64,000 nt of DNA from Bartonella ancashensis (GTDB lineage: Bacteria; Pseudomonadota; Alphaproteobacteria; Rhizobiales; Rhizobiaceae), in contig NZ_CP010401.1 of assembly GCF_001281405.1 (NCBI RefSeq), positions 768,001-832,000 on the forward strand. Reading direction: 5' to 3'. The notes beneath the pieces are model-generated. The model was given only the letters and a program-made list of their open reading frames with translations. It was not told where the DNA came from and did no database searches. A program made the translations under genes and the position numbers. Below are positions 37,493-46,519 of this stretch, one piece after another. Each line of letters opens with the position of its first letter. Positions within the stretch are counted from its first letter, which is position 1.

Positions 37493-38836
37493 TTATACAG
37501 GAATATCAACAATAGCTCGTAACCCTCCTAATGGGCTGTCGTCTAGCTGGATGTTTCCTCCATGACTACGGGCGATATCTTTAGCGATAGAAAGGCCAAG
37601 ACCTGTTCCTCGTGCATCTTGATTTCGTGCTTTATCGAGTCTGAAAAAGGGTTTAAACACTTCTGTGCGCATATCTTTGTGAATTCCTGGGCCATTATCG
37701 TCAATGATTACGATAAAAGATTCTTTTTGGGTTGTAGCTGTTAATTGGACGGTATCTGCATAACAGAATGCATTTGAAACGAGATTGCTAATTAAGCGTG
37801 TAAAGGCATGCGGGCGTACTTGTACTTGCGTAGGGCCTTCAATTTTATAAGAAAATTTGCGTTTATGGAGGCGAGCACTGGTTAAAAATTTTTTCATAAG
37901 GGTTTTTAAATCAAAGCTTTTAACGTTTTCGCTGCCTTCACCACGAGCAAAAGCAAGATAGTCTTCCAGTATGTTTTGCATGTCACTGATATCTTGCTCA
38001 AGTAGGTTAATATTGGGGTCTGTATTTGCTACTAAAGCGAGTTGAAGTTTAAAACGTGTAAGAATAGTTCTTAGATCATGACTAACACCTGAAAGCATCA
38101 TGGTGCGTTGTTCAATTTGGCGTTCAATACGTTCACGCATGCGCAAAAATGCAATTCCGGCGCGACGCACTTCTTCAGCACCTTTTGGTTGAAAATCTTG
38201 AGGTAATGGGCGGCCAAGGCCAAAGCTTTCAGCTGCTTCAGCAAGTTGCTGGATCGGTTTGATTTGATTGCGCAAAAAATAAATAGCTATCAAGAGCAAA
38301 ACAAGAGCTGTTCCAACCATCCAGCTTAGAAAAATACCGGTATTTGATGCATATGCTTGGCTACGCATAGCAAACACACGTAAAATGCTGTTATCAAGAC
38401 GGATTCGAATTTCAACAAGATTAGAATCTCCTACTGTATCAATCCAGAAAGGGCGGTTGATTTGGCGGGTAATTTCTTCGCTGAGAAAATAGTCAAGAAT
38501 TGCAAAAAATAATTTAGGCCCTGGGGGAGGAAGAGGGTCAGGAGGTAAGATAGAAATATTGAGTCCCATACGTTTCTGAGCGATATATTTTATTTCTTCG
38601 TAGTTGTGTTGTTTGGGAGAAGACTCAATGATATCAATGATAGCAGCAATGTCACGGATCACAGAGGTAGAAAGACGTTCAGTTACCATTTGCCAGTGAC
38701 GTTCCATGAAGATATAGGCAATTACCGTTTGCAGAAGTACCATAGGAGCAATGATGATGATCAAGGAACGTGCATAAAGCCGTTTGGGCATTTGCCTCGT
38801 TAACCATTGAGCAAATTGTTTTGCGGGTTTGATCAT
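37493..38836 (-). CDS. EnvZ-type sensor histidine kinase
   Basis: The 447-residue kinase has two membrane helices (about residues 21-43 and 167-189) flanking a periplasmic sensor region, then HAMP (about 190-245). The dimerisation domain carries the phospho-accepting His in GVSHDLRTILTRFKLQLAL. The ATPase domain has the N box ISNLVSNAF, G1 IDDNGPGI, the F box FKPFFRL and G2 GTGLGLSIAKDIARSHGG. It starts nine bases after the regulator gene, so they form one operon. The pair resembles PetP/PetR and EnvZ/OmpR systems of alphaproteobacteria. The stimulus is unknown. Confidence 0.91.
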   Translation of the reverse strand: MIKPAKQFAQWLTRQMPKRLYARSLIIIIAPMVLLQTVIAYIFMERHWQMVTERLSTSVIRDIAAIIDIIESSPKQHNYEEIKYIAQKRMGLNISILPPDPLPPPGPKLFFAILDYFLSEEITRQINRPFWIDTVGDSNLVEIRIRLDNSILRVFAMRSQAYASNTGIFLSWMVGTALVLLLIAIYFLRNQIKPIQQLAEAAESFGLGRPLPQDFQPKGAEEVRRAGIAFLRMRERIERQIEQRTMMLSGVSHDLRTILTRFKLQLALVANTDPNINLLEQDISDMQNILEDYLAFARGEGSENVKSFDLKTLMKKFLTSARLHKRKFSYKIEGPTQVQVRPHAFTRLISNLVSNAFCYADTVQLTATTQKESFIVIIDDNGPGIHKDMRTEVFKPFFRLDKARNQDARGTGLGLSIAKDIARSHGGNIQLDDSPLGGLRAIVDIPV

Positions 38837-38845
38837 TACAGAAGC

Positions 38846-39550
38846 CTATTCGATAGAAAGTTTATAACCAATCCCCCGTACAGTTTGAAGCCATGTAGGG
38901 TTTGTCGGATCTTTTTCTATTTTGCGGCGTAATCTATTAATTTGTACATCAATAGAGCGTTCGCTTATATTGCTTTCATTTGTTGCGAATTTACAACGTG
39001 GAATTGTATCACCCGCATGTTCAGCAAAAACAACCATCATTTCTTGCTCTTTATCTGTTAGCTTAACTATCTCTGTTCCTTTTTTAAGTTCCCTTTGTAA
39101 AATTGAGAATACGTAGGGTCCAAAAACAATTTGTTCTATTTTGGGCTGGTTTGACAAAGTTCCACGTCGTAAAATAGCATTGATACGGAGCAAAAGTTCA
39201 CGAGGATCGAATGGTTTTGTAAGATAGTCATCAGCTCCTACTTCTAAGCCTTGGATGCGGTCATTTGTTTCAGATAAAGCTGTCAGAATAAGGATTGGAA
39301 CATTTTTCGTTTTTCGTAATGAATAGGTAAGGTCTATACCATTCTCACCAGGCATCATGACATCAACAATGAGAAGATCAAAGTTTAAGTTTACGAGTAG
39401 TCGTTTAGCTTCGTCAGCATTAGCAGAAACAGAAACGCGAAATCCATTCTTGATAAGAAATTGAGATAGAAGATTACGAATACGAGTATCATCGTCAACG
39501 ACAAGCAAGTGAGCCGCATCGTCACATAAGACCCGAGAAAGACCGGTCAT
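38846..39550 (-). CDS. OmpR-family response regulator (PetR/OmpR-like)
   Basis: The 234-residue regulator has a receiver domain with acidic pocket VVDDD, phospho-acceptor Asp in LLIVDVMMPGENGIDL (near residue 61), conserved Thr/Ala and the KPFDPRELLLR block. A winged-helix DNA-binding domain follows, with SERSIDVQINRLRRKIE as recognition helix. It heads the operon with the kinase downstream. It is distinct from CtrA: it has the N-terminal extension and recognition helix of the OmpR/PetR group. Target genes are unknown. Confidence 0.9.
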   Translation of the reverse strand: MTGLSRVLCDDAAHLLVVDDDTRIRNLLSQFLIKNGFRVSVSANADEAKRLLVNLNFDLLIVDVMMPGENGIDLTYSLRKTKNVPILILTALSETNDRIQGLEVGADDYLTKPFDPRELLLRINAILRRGTLSNQPKIEQIVFGPYVFSILQRELKKGTEIVKLTDKEQEMMVVFAEHAGDTIPRCKFATNESNISERSIDVQINRLRRKIEKDPTNPTWLQTVRGIGYKLSIE

Positions 39551-39700
39551 TATTCAAAACCTTGATAAAAATTTAATTTACACCGGAATGCAATTTACAT
39601 AAGTTACACTAAGCTGTCGAGCAGGTAATCTTTTATTTCTGAAGAAATGAAAGATGCTATTTACGGACAAAGAGGACATTTAGTTCCTGAAAGAGGTATC

Positions 39701-40345
39701 ATGAGAAATCTTAACACACATATCATTCCGGTTACATCTTTTCAACAAAACTGTACTTTAATTTCGGACTGCAGGAGTAAGAGAGGTGTTTTAGTCGATC
39801 CTGGTGGTGATTGGTTTAAGATTCAGGAGGCTATTCGGAAAACAGGTGTTATTGTTGAGGCTATTTGGATAACGCATGGCCATGTTGATCATGTAGGGGC
39901 AGCAATGCAAGCTAAAGAGGCTTTAGGGGTTAGCATCATTGGTTCACATTATGATGATAAACCGGTGATGGATGATGTGGTTGAAAGAGCAAAAAACTAC
40001 GGCATGCCTGATGTGTGTACTTGCATTCCAGATCAATGGTTAAAAGATGGCGACAGTGTTGATTGCGGTGGACACATGTTTTCTGTTTTTCATACACCGG
40101 GACATGCTCCTGGGCATGTTATTTACTTTAATGAGGAAGAACGTTTTGCTGTATTGGGAGACGTTCTGTTTCATGGATCCGTTGGTCGTACTGACTTTCC
40201 ATTCTGTTCCCATGAGCAATTAATGCGATCCATTAAAGAAAAAGTTTTACCTCTAGGGGATGACGTTAATTTCATTTGTGGGCATGGACCTGGGAGCCAA
40301 ATAGGTCGTGAACGCAAGTATAATCCTTTTTTACAAGGGATTTAG
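39701..40345 (+). CDS. MBL-fold metallohydrolase (glyoxalase II-like, YcbL type)
   Basis: The 214-residue protein has the metallo-beta-lactamase metal site THGHVDHVGA (HxHxDH), HTPGHAPGHV and a GDVLFHGSVGRTDF block, ending with CGHGPGSQIG. These are the marks of the short glyoxalase II-like YcbL group, which may hydrolyse S-lactoylglutathione or other thioesters. I use ATG 39701, with AAGAGG at 39691-39696. An in-frame ATG at 39647 would add 18 residues with no family match. Confidence 0.87.
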   Translation: MRNLNTHIIPVTSFQQNCTLISDCRSKRGVLVDPGGDWFKIQEAIRKTGVIVEAIWITHGHVDHVGAAMQAKEALGVSIIGSHYDDKPVMDDVVERAKNYGMPDVCTCIPDQWLKDGDSVDCGGHMFSVFHTPGHAPGHVIYFNEEERFAVLGDVLFHGSVGRTDFPFCSHEQLMRSIKEKVLPLGDDVNFICGHGPGSQIGRERKYNPFLQGI

Positions 40346-40380
40346 TTTTGCAAATTCGTAAAATAACACGAGGATTCTAG

Positions 40381-40535
40381 TTACCGTTTGCGTATAACAA
40401 ATACAATACAAAAAAAATCCCCAAACAAGGAACTTCCTTTTTGAGGATCGAGAGGGATAACACCTTCCTGAATAATAGTTGGGTAAAGCAACAATCTGAG
40501 ACAATTGAGGATGCTACCACATCAGCGCCAACTGC
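40381..40535 (-). pseudogene. Decayed partial copy of the BA14K-domain gene
   Basis: Read on the minus strand, this stretch resembles the 3' end of the BA14K gene next to it. It gives SQIVALPNYY where the gene has SQVDSWLKYC and, after a frameshift, DPQKGSSL where the gene has DPQTGTFL. At DNA level TCGATCCTCAAAAAGGAAG matches the gene's corresponding run closely. An in-frame stop occurs in the upstream part. It looks like a tandem duplicate of the C-terminal module that has lost its frame. Confidence 0.55.
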
Positions 40536-40588
40536 CTCTCAGAGAGATATATTTACCTCAAAGTACTACTCAAATAAATGGTCTATGA

Positions 40589-41119
40589 TTACTTTGCTGG
40601 AGCACGACAAACATGACGCAGACCATCCTTGCCAAGGAATGTTCCTGTTTGAGGATCGAAAGAACGATATTTTTTTGTACAATATTTAAGCCAGGAATCT
40701 ACTTGAGATTGCTGAACAGGTCGGTATATCGGCGTCGATTGCTGTATTTGATGAGGTGCACTATTTTGTAGCACTGTCTGATAAACAACTTGCGACTGCA
40801 CAGGCTGCGCAGGTTTTGTTAAAAGCGCTTTAACAAGAAGGCCTGCAGAAATACCCAAAATTCCCATTGCTAAGGCACCCCCCACGTTACCATGGCTAGT
40901 GTATCCGCGAGTGCGACTTTTTGTGTGCTGAACCTGATATTTGTGCTGAGTTTGATAGTAACCATGCTGCGTTACATACTCATTATGAACACCGCGAGAT
41001 CTTTGAACAGTCGTTACATCTCGACGGATGTTTTGGTGGTATTCTTGGGCGAATACTGTAGTCAGTGGTGTCGAAAAAGCTATTGTTGATACTGTTGCCA
41101 ACGTGATTAATTTTTTCAT
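40589..41119 (-). CDS. BA14K-family secreted protein
   Basis: From ATG 41119 the protein is 176 residues long. It has a clear signal peptide (MKKLITLATVSTIAFSTPLT, cleavage after VFA). A Gln/His/Tyr-rich region, a Gly/Ala hydrophobic segment (GGALAMGILGISAGLLVKAL), a Gln/Pro-rich linker and a C-terminal BA14K motif (WLKYC, then RSFDPQTGTFLGKDG and RHVC) follow. Brucella BA14K is an immunoreactive lectin-like protein tied to LPS and virulence. GAGGA lies about eight bases before this start. In-frame codons further upstream (to 41185) are poorer. A decayed copy of its 3' part lies just downstream. Confidence 0.78.
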   Translation of the reverse strand: MKKLITLATVSTIAFSTPLTTVFAQEYHQNIRRDVTTVQRSRGVHNEYVTQHGYYQTQHKYQVQHTKSRTRGYTSHGNVGGALAMGILGISAGLLVKALLTKPAQPVQSQVVYQTVLQNSAPHQIQQSTPIYRPVQQSQVDSWLKYCTKKYRSFDPQTGTFLGKDGLRHVCRAPAK

Positions 41120-41332
41120 TAATTTATTCCTCATAAAATTAACATCACTCACAAAATTGCAGTCTAAAATTACTAAACAGAACATAATTTAAATAATTTT
41201 GAGGCACTATTGTGACAATGCGATTAGGGTTTTTAAAATCTGAATTTCAGGCAAAACGGTTTTCAAAAAAAATACTAGCATTACTGATTGGCATAATTAA
41301 TGAAAGGAATTTCAAATTGAAATAATTGCCTG

Positions 41333-41416
41333 TTATGATTTTAACAGTCTAATTGTCTGGATAAAGGTTTCTTGATGTGCAATGTACAAGGTATTTTTTG
41401 TGTACTTGGTATTCAT
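41333..41416 (-). CDS. Possible very small protein with a strong ribosome-binding site
   Basis: AGGAGGGG (minus strand, 41426-41419) stands just before an ATG at 41416 that opens a 27-codon frame ending at 41333. The peptide begins MNTKYTKNTLYIAHQ and is polar and basic. I recognise no family. It lies between the end of uvrB and the BA14K gene, in an otherwise empty stretch of about 420 bases. The strong Shine-Dalgarno is the only support, and the spacing is short. Confidence 0.25.
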   Translation of the reverse strand: MNTKYTKNTLYIAHQETFIQTIRLLKS

Positions 41417-41540
41417 AACCCCTCCTAAAATTTTCTTAATTCGGCAATGCTTCAGAGAAAATTCTATCAGATTTACATTCAGTTTGCTGTTACTCTTATT
41501 GAATTTAAAAAATGATCACATTTACCCTTGAAGATATCAT

Positions 41541-43682
41541 TTAACTACATGAGAGAGGACCATCAACAACTGCAAGCTCTATCTGCTGCAATCGTCTGAT
41601 TTCATCACGTATTTGTGCTGCTTTTTCAAAATTAAGATCAGCTGCCGCTTCACGCATTGACTCCCCAAGATGCTGAATGTGATCAGCTATATTGATAGCG
41701 ATTTTATTATTTTGTGCAAGAAAATTAGCAACATTTTCTTGAACATTTTCCTTTTTATCAACAGAGTTGAGAATATTATTGATATTCTTTTTAATGCTAA
41801 TAGGTGTGATGTGGTGCTCTTGGTTATAAGCTATCTGTCTTTGTTGGCGTCTTTTCGTTTCTTGTAAGGCTTTTTTTATAGAATTGGTCACTGTATCGGC
41901 ATAAAGAATGACACGACCATCTACGTTCCGTGCAGCACGTCCGATTGTCTGAATAAGTGAAGTTTCTGAACGTAAAAATCCTTCTTTATCAGCATCTAAA
42001 ATAGCAACAAAACCGCATTCTGGAATATCTAATCCTTCTCGAAGAAGATTGATCCCTACTAAAACGTCAAAAGTGCCGAGTCGTAAATCATGAAGAATTT
42101 CAACGCGTTCTAATGTATCAATATCAGAGTGCATATAGCGTACACGAATGCCATTTTCATGAATATATTCTGTTAAACTTTCAGCCATGCGTTTGGTCAA
42201 AACGGTTACTAGCGTGCGATATCCTTTCTTGATTGTTACACGAATTTCGTGCACAACATCATCGACTTGGTTATGTGCTGGACGTATTTCTGTATGCGGG
42301 TCAACGAGTCCTGTTGGACGAATAACTTGTTCTACGAAAATGCCGCATGCTTGTTCTATTTCCCAGCGTCCAGGTGTTGCAGAAACGGCGATAGTTTGCG
42401 GGCGCATTGCATCCCATTCTTCGAAGCGTAGAGGGCGATTGTCCATGCAGGAAGGTAAGCGAAATCCATACTCTGCTAAAGTAGCTTTTCGCTTGAAATC
42501 ACCTCGGTACATTCCCCCAATTTGGGGGATGGTTACATGGCTTTCATCAATAAAAACAATAGCATTATCTGGAATATACTCAAAAAGAGTTGGAGGTGGT
42601 TCACCAGGTTTTCGACCTGTTAGATAACGTGAGTAATTTTCAATTCCAGAGCAAGATCCTGTAGTCTCTAACATTTCTATATCGAACATTGTTCTCTTCT
42701 CTAAACGCTGTGCTTCTACAAGGAGATTTGCTGAATTTAATTCATCAAGGCGTGCAATTAATTCTGTTTTAATTGATTTTATTGCCTGATTGAGTGTGGG
42801 TTTTGGTGTTACGTAATGTGAATTTGCATAAATTTTAATAAATTGGAGACTGTCTGTTTTTTGTCCCGTTAATGGGTCAAATTCAGTAATCATTTCGATT
42901 TCGTTACCAAATAATGAAATGCGCCAAGCGCGATCTTCAAGATGAGCAGGAAAGATTTCGATTATATCTCCTCGCACACGGAAGGAACCACGAACAAAAT
43001 TGATATCTTGTCTGCTGTAGTGCAGAGAAACTAGATCAGCTAATAATTTTCGTTGATTAATCGTGTCACCTATCTGTATTTTGAGGGTCATGGCCGTGTA
43101 AGTTTCTACGGAACCAATTCCATAGATGCAAGATACAGATGCGATGATAATGACATCATCGCGTTCAAGTATGGCACGTGTTGCAGCGTGTCTCATGCGA
43201 TCAATCTGTTCATTTATAGAGCTTTCTTTCTCGATATAGGTATCAGAACGTGCAACATAGGCTTCGGGTTGATAGTAGTCGTAATAAGAAACGAAATACT
43301 CGACAGCATTATGAGGAAAAAAATTCTTAAACTCTCCGTAAAGCTGTGCGGCGAGAGTTTTATTTGGTGCTAGGATAAGAGCAGGGCGTTGTGTCTTTTC
43401 GATGATTTTAGCCATCGTGTAGGTTTTACCTGAGCCAGTAATTCCTAAAAGTACCTGAGTGCGCTCATTTTTCTCAATGCCTTCAACGAGTGCTTTAATA
43501 GCAGTTGGTTGATCGCCTGCAGGTTCAAAGGAAGTTTGAATTTGAAATGGGATACCACCCTCGAGTTTATAAGGATAAATAGGGCGATGGGGAGCCCACA
43601 ATGCACCATTTTTAAGCAAAGGGGTTTCTGAAAAAATGATTTTAGATAAGTTTTCAACGGTGGCTGTAGTATTTTTTTTCAT
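41541..43682 (-). CDS. uvrB: UvrABC nucleotide excision repair subunit B
   Basis: This 713-residue helicase-like subunit verifies DNA damage with UvrA and recruits UvrC. Walker A is LLGITGSGKTYTMA (about residues 78-91). The damage-probing beta-hairpin YYDYYQPEAYVARSDTYIEK follows, then the DEAD-like FIDESHV, helicase motif VI QTIGRAARN, and a C-terminal UVR motif (LNFEKAAQIRDEIRRLQ). Rhizobial UvrB proteins are, from memory, often longer because of a C-terminal extension; this one is nearer the E. coli length. No good ribosome-binding site precedes the ATG. Confidence 0.96.
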   Translation of the reverse strand: MKKNTTATVENLSKIIFSETPLLKNGALWAPHRPIYPYKLEGGIPFQIQTSFEPAGDQPTAIKALVEGIEKNERTQVLLGITGSGKTYTMAKIIEKTQRPALILAPNKTLAAQLYGEFKNFFPHNAVEYFVSYYDYYQPEAYVARSDTYIEKESSINEQIDRMRHAATRAILERDDVIIIASVSCIYGIGSVETYTAMTLKIQIGDTINQRKLLADLVSLHYSRQDINFVRGSFRVRGDIIEIFPAHLEDRAWRISLFGNEIEMITEFDPLTGQKTDSLQFIKIYANSHYVTPKPTLNQAIKSIKTELIARLDELNSANLLVEAQRLEKRTMFDIEMLETTGSCSGIENYSRYLTGRKPGEPPPTLFEYIPDNAIVFIDESHVTIPQIGGMYRGDFKRKATLAEYGFRLPSCMDNRPLRFEEWDAMRPQTIAVSATPGRWEIEQACGIFVEQVIRPTGLVDPHTEIRPAHNQVDDVVHEIRVTIKKGYRTLVTVLTKRMAESLTEYIHENGIRVRYMHSDIDTLERVEILHDLRLGTFDVLVGINLLREGLDIPECGFVAILDADKEGFLRSETSLIQTIGRAARNVDGRVILYADTVTNSIKKALQETKRRQQRQIAYNQEHHITPISIKKNINNILNSVDKKENVQENVANFLAQNNKIAINIADHIQHLGESMREAAADLNFEKAAQIRDEIRRLQQIELAVVDGPLSCS

Positions 43683-44614
43683 AATAAATTTTTTGGATGT
43701 GAGGCATCTTTATATCCACGAAAGATACCTGATATCGTAGTTAAGTGGTTTTAGGTCGTAGATTTTGTATAACATTCTGTTTTTTTAGAGATATTGGGTC
43801 AATCTTTCATGAAGTTAGAAATTTTTGGTATGGTACTATAGGGTATAGTCTATAGAATTATTATGGTATAACAAGAATAAAGATAGAAGAAAAATTTATA
43901 CTATAATTTGTAAAAGTTACCATTTTGTACAATGTTATTCGTTCAAACTACGGTAGCTAATTACCTTTATTATTAATACGTAAAGATAATTTTCGTTATT
44001 GGGAAAAGTTTATTATTAATATATTTTATGTAAAATATATTAATAAGTAATATTTAAGTATAGAGTAACAGTTATTATTATTTCTGTTATAGTATAATAT
44101 TTTTTGAGGAGTAAGGTTGTACGCATATAATAAAGGTTATTTATATTATTTTTACAAAAAATAATGAGGTAAATATTTAGTGTATTTATGAATCATAAAA
44201 ATTTGCGCTAATAACTTTAACGAAATTATACGAAGAATAACTTATTTAAGAATTAAAATACAAAGAGGGTATTTAGGATTTTGTCTTTGACCTAAAAGTT
44301 AAAACGTTGTGTTATGGTAGCAATTTTTTGATTAATACATAGTTGTTGCTGAGAATAAAGACTCTAATTAAAATGCGTGAGATTCTTATTTTTTCTGTAA
44401 TTTCTCGTGCACTGCAGTAATTTTATATTTTAGATACATCCTCACTTTGATCATAATATTAAATTATGGCAAAGTAATATTGTTTTGACCACATTATAAT
44501 TAGCGAGGGTGAGTAAGTGTTGAATTAATTTTTGGAATATTGGGTGAAGTATAAAAATATTCAGAGAGTGTCTGTATTTATTATTTATTTATAGAAAATA
44601 AGGTTATTGTCCTG
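43683..44614. other. About 1 kb AT-rich gene desert between uvrB and greA
   Basis: This is the longest gene-free stretch in the window. All frames are dense with stops and the base composition is far more AT-rich than the surroundings. It contains a 34-bp perfect palindrome (44013-44046) and a second dyad (TAACAG at 44066-44071 with CTGTTA at 44084-44089). I see no recognisable gene remnant. Confidence 0.6.
44013..44046. repeat. 34-bp perfect AT-only inverted repeat
   Basis: TTATTAATATATTTTA (44013-44028) and TAAAATATATTAATAA (44031-44046) are exact reverse complements separated by TG. The arms are 16 bp and contain only A and T. It could extrude as a cruciform, act as a bidirectional transcription stop, or bind an architectural protein. 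No gene is within 330 bases. Confidence 0.9.
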
Positions 44615-44681
44615 TATAATCGCGCAGCGACTATGTGCTTATGGCCCCAAAGTATCTTTGGGGGGGTGCTTTTTGTTTTTT
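44615..44681 (+). promoter_or_regulatory. greA leader: perfect -10 element followed by a terminator-like hairpin
   Basis: A perfect TATAAT lies at 44615-44620. About 25 bases later CCCCAAAG (44645-44652) pairs with CTTTGGGG (44656-44663) around a three-base loop. GGGTGC and then a T-rich run (TTTTTGTTTTTT, 44670-44681) follow. The hairpin lies 36-72 bases upstream of the greA start and would be inside its leader. It may terminate part of the transcripts. A good -35 element was not found. Confidence 0.5.
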
Positions 44682-44716
44682 AATAAGGCCTTCCGCGTGA
44701 GAGAAAGGAACAGATC

Positions 44717-45190
44717 ATGGAAAAAGTGCCTATGACTACGACTGGTTTTGAAAAACTCAAAGAAGAGTTGTGTTGGCGTCAACAGCAAGAACGTCCGCGG
44801 ATTATTGAAGCAATTTCCGAAGCGCGTGCACATGGTGATTTATCAGAAAATGCAGAGTATCACGCTGCCAAAGAGGCGCAGAGCTATAATGAAGGGCGTA
44901 TAAATGAGCTTGAGGATTATATTGCGCGAGCAGAAGTTATTGATGTTTCAAGGCTCTCAGGTAATAAAATTAAGTTTGGGGCGACTATTGAGCTTTTAAA
45001 TGAAGATACTGAAGAGAAAAAGGTTTATCAAATTGTTGGCGATCAAGAGGCTGATGTAAGAACAGGGAAGATTTCTATTTCTTCGCCTATTGCGCGTGCT
45101 CTTATTGGAAAACAAGAAGGTGATGAGATTGAGGTAAATGCGCCAGGTGGTGCGCATAATTATGCAATTATTAAAATTGAGTATATTTGA
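44717..45190 (+). CDS. greA: Transcription elongation factor GreA
   Basis: The 157-residue factor rescues backtracked RNA polymerase by stimulating cleavage of the nascent RNA. The N-terminal coiled coil includes [19 protein letters not shown], with the acidic residues at the tip that act in the polymerase secondary channel. The C-terminal FKBP-like domain has GDQEAD and [15 protein letters not shown]. Length is normal. A terminator-like hairpin precedes the gene, and a glycosyltransferase gene follows almost without a gap. Confidence 0.97.
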   Translation: MEKVPMTTTGFEKLKEELCWRQQQERPRIIEAISEARAHGDLSENAEYHAAKEAQSYNEGRINELEDYIARAEVIDVSRLSGNKIKFGATIELLNEDTEEKKVYQIVGDQEADVRTGKISISSPIARALIGKQEGDEIEVNAPGGAHNYAIIKIEYI

Positions 45191-45195
45191 TCGTT

Positions 45196-46254
45196 ATGCA
45201 TATATCTGCAGAAGAAACGGATATCATTGTTCCTCATTTTAAGAGGCGATTATCGGGGGTGATGTCAACAGTTATTCACCTCATTCCGTTGCAACGAAGA
45301 AAGGGACTGTCTATATCTATTTTGGGGGTTGGTTTACCGAAGAGTTTGCCACATCTCACTTTTAAGGACCTTTTTGAGCTTTGGAAACTGCCAAAGGGAA
45401 GACCGTTTCGTATCTGGCATGCACGGCGTAATGTTGAGATGATTGTGGGTGTTATTTTACGAGATGTTTTGCGGATGAAGCTTAAGCTTGTTTTTACATC
45501 AGCTTCTCAGCGTTATCATAAGTTTTTCACAAAATGGCTTCTTCATCGTATGGACAAAATTATAGCCGTCAGTCCAGGTACCGGAACTTATTTAGATGTC
45601 CCTTATCAAGTTGTTAAGCATGGTGTGAATCTTGAGTACTTTTTCCCCTCTGAAACTGTCAGTGATTGTTTTGCAGCAACTGGTCTCCTAGGTAAATACA
45701 TAGTAGGGTGTTTTGGGCGCATTCGTTATTTAAAAGGTGTTGACCTTTTTGTTGATGCAATGCTGGAATTGCTACCAGTTTATCCAGACTGGACGGCGAT
45801 CATTGCCGGTCGCACCACAATGCAACATTATTTTTTTGAGCAACAATTGCGTAAAAAAATTTCTCGTGCCGGTTTAAGTGACCGCATTATTATGCTTGGT
45901 GAAGTGTTAGATACACCTTCGTTGTATCGTTGTTTGTCGCTCTATGTAGCACCTTCTCGTTTAGAAGGTTTCGGTTTAACTCCATTAGAGGCAATGGCAT
46001 CACAGGTTGCAGTGGTAACAAGTGATGCTGGAATTTATGAAGAATTAGTTGTTGAGGGAGCTGGGACTGTTGTTAAAAAAGGAGATGGAGTAGCTTTGAC
46101 GAAGGCGATAGAATCTTATTTTTCTGATCTAAATAAAACAGTTGCAGAAGGGAAAAGAGCACTTGAACATGTACGTACTCATTTTCCATTAGAAAAAGAG
46201 GCTTCTGAAATTGGGGAGATTTACGAAAAGATGTTTTCTGAAAAAGTAGGCTAA
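45196..46254 (+). CDS. GT4-family glycosyltransferase, probable LPS-core mannosyltransferase (LpcC/LpsB-like)
   Basis: The 352-residue protein has the two-domain GT-B fold of family 4. The C-terminal donor site has GCFGRIRYLKGVDLFVDAML and the E-x7-E block LEGFGLTPLEAMAS. The N-terminal part (FKRRLSGVMSTVIHLIPLQ, RIWHARRNVEMIVG) resembles the rhizobial LpcC/LpsB enzymes that add a sugar to the inner LPS core. Sugar and linkage are inferred from similarity. Its start lies just past the greA stop. TTG 45187, overlapping that stop, is an alternative. Cotranscription with greA is likely. Confidence 0.82.
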   Translation: MHISAEETDIIVPHFKRRLSGVMSTVIHLIPLQRRKGLSISILGVGLPKSLPHLTFKDLFELWKLPKGRPFRIWHARRNVEMIVGVILRDVLRMKLKLVFTSASQRYHKFFTKWLLHRMDKIIAVSPGTGTYLDVPYQVVKHGVNLEYFFPSETVSDCFAATGLLGKYIVGCFGRIRYLKGVDLFVDAMLELLPVYPDWTAIIAGRTTMQHYFFEQQLRKKISRAGLSDRIIMLGEVLDTPSLYRCLSLYVAPSRLEGFGLTPLEAMASQVAVVTSDAGIYEELVVEGAGTVVKKGDGVALTKAIESYFSDLNKTVAEGKRALEHVRTHFPLEKEASEIGEIYEKMFSEKVG

Positions 46255-46519
46255 GAATAATTAACTAAAGTATGTCGTTCACGCACGAGAAAAAAACTAA
46301 TCTTTTTTGGGAGATTGGCTTATATTCAAGTGAAAGAGAGTTTATTTTTGTGCAGCTAGAAATATTCGTATTTTCAGATTTATGAAAAGTAAGTTGCTGC
46401 TTTTTTGTGTAGGCGCATGGCGCTTTTGCAATGATTAGTTAAGTTTTGTCTACTGTATAGCGGAGATGTTTTTTCTTACTTACTTTCTGTGACATGCTTT
46501 AGGTGTACTCGTGTTAAAG

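Noticed and set aside
40441-40689. Plus-strand open frame of 82 codons
   Set aside because: It is antisense to the end of the BA14K gene and its decayed copy, which explains why it is open. No ribosome-binding site or family match.
42187-42627. Plus-strand open frame of 146 codons inside uvrB
   Set aside because: It is antisense to conserved helicase motifs of uvrB, and the Ser/Arg/Pro-rich translation is typical of a shadow frame.
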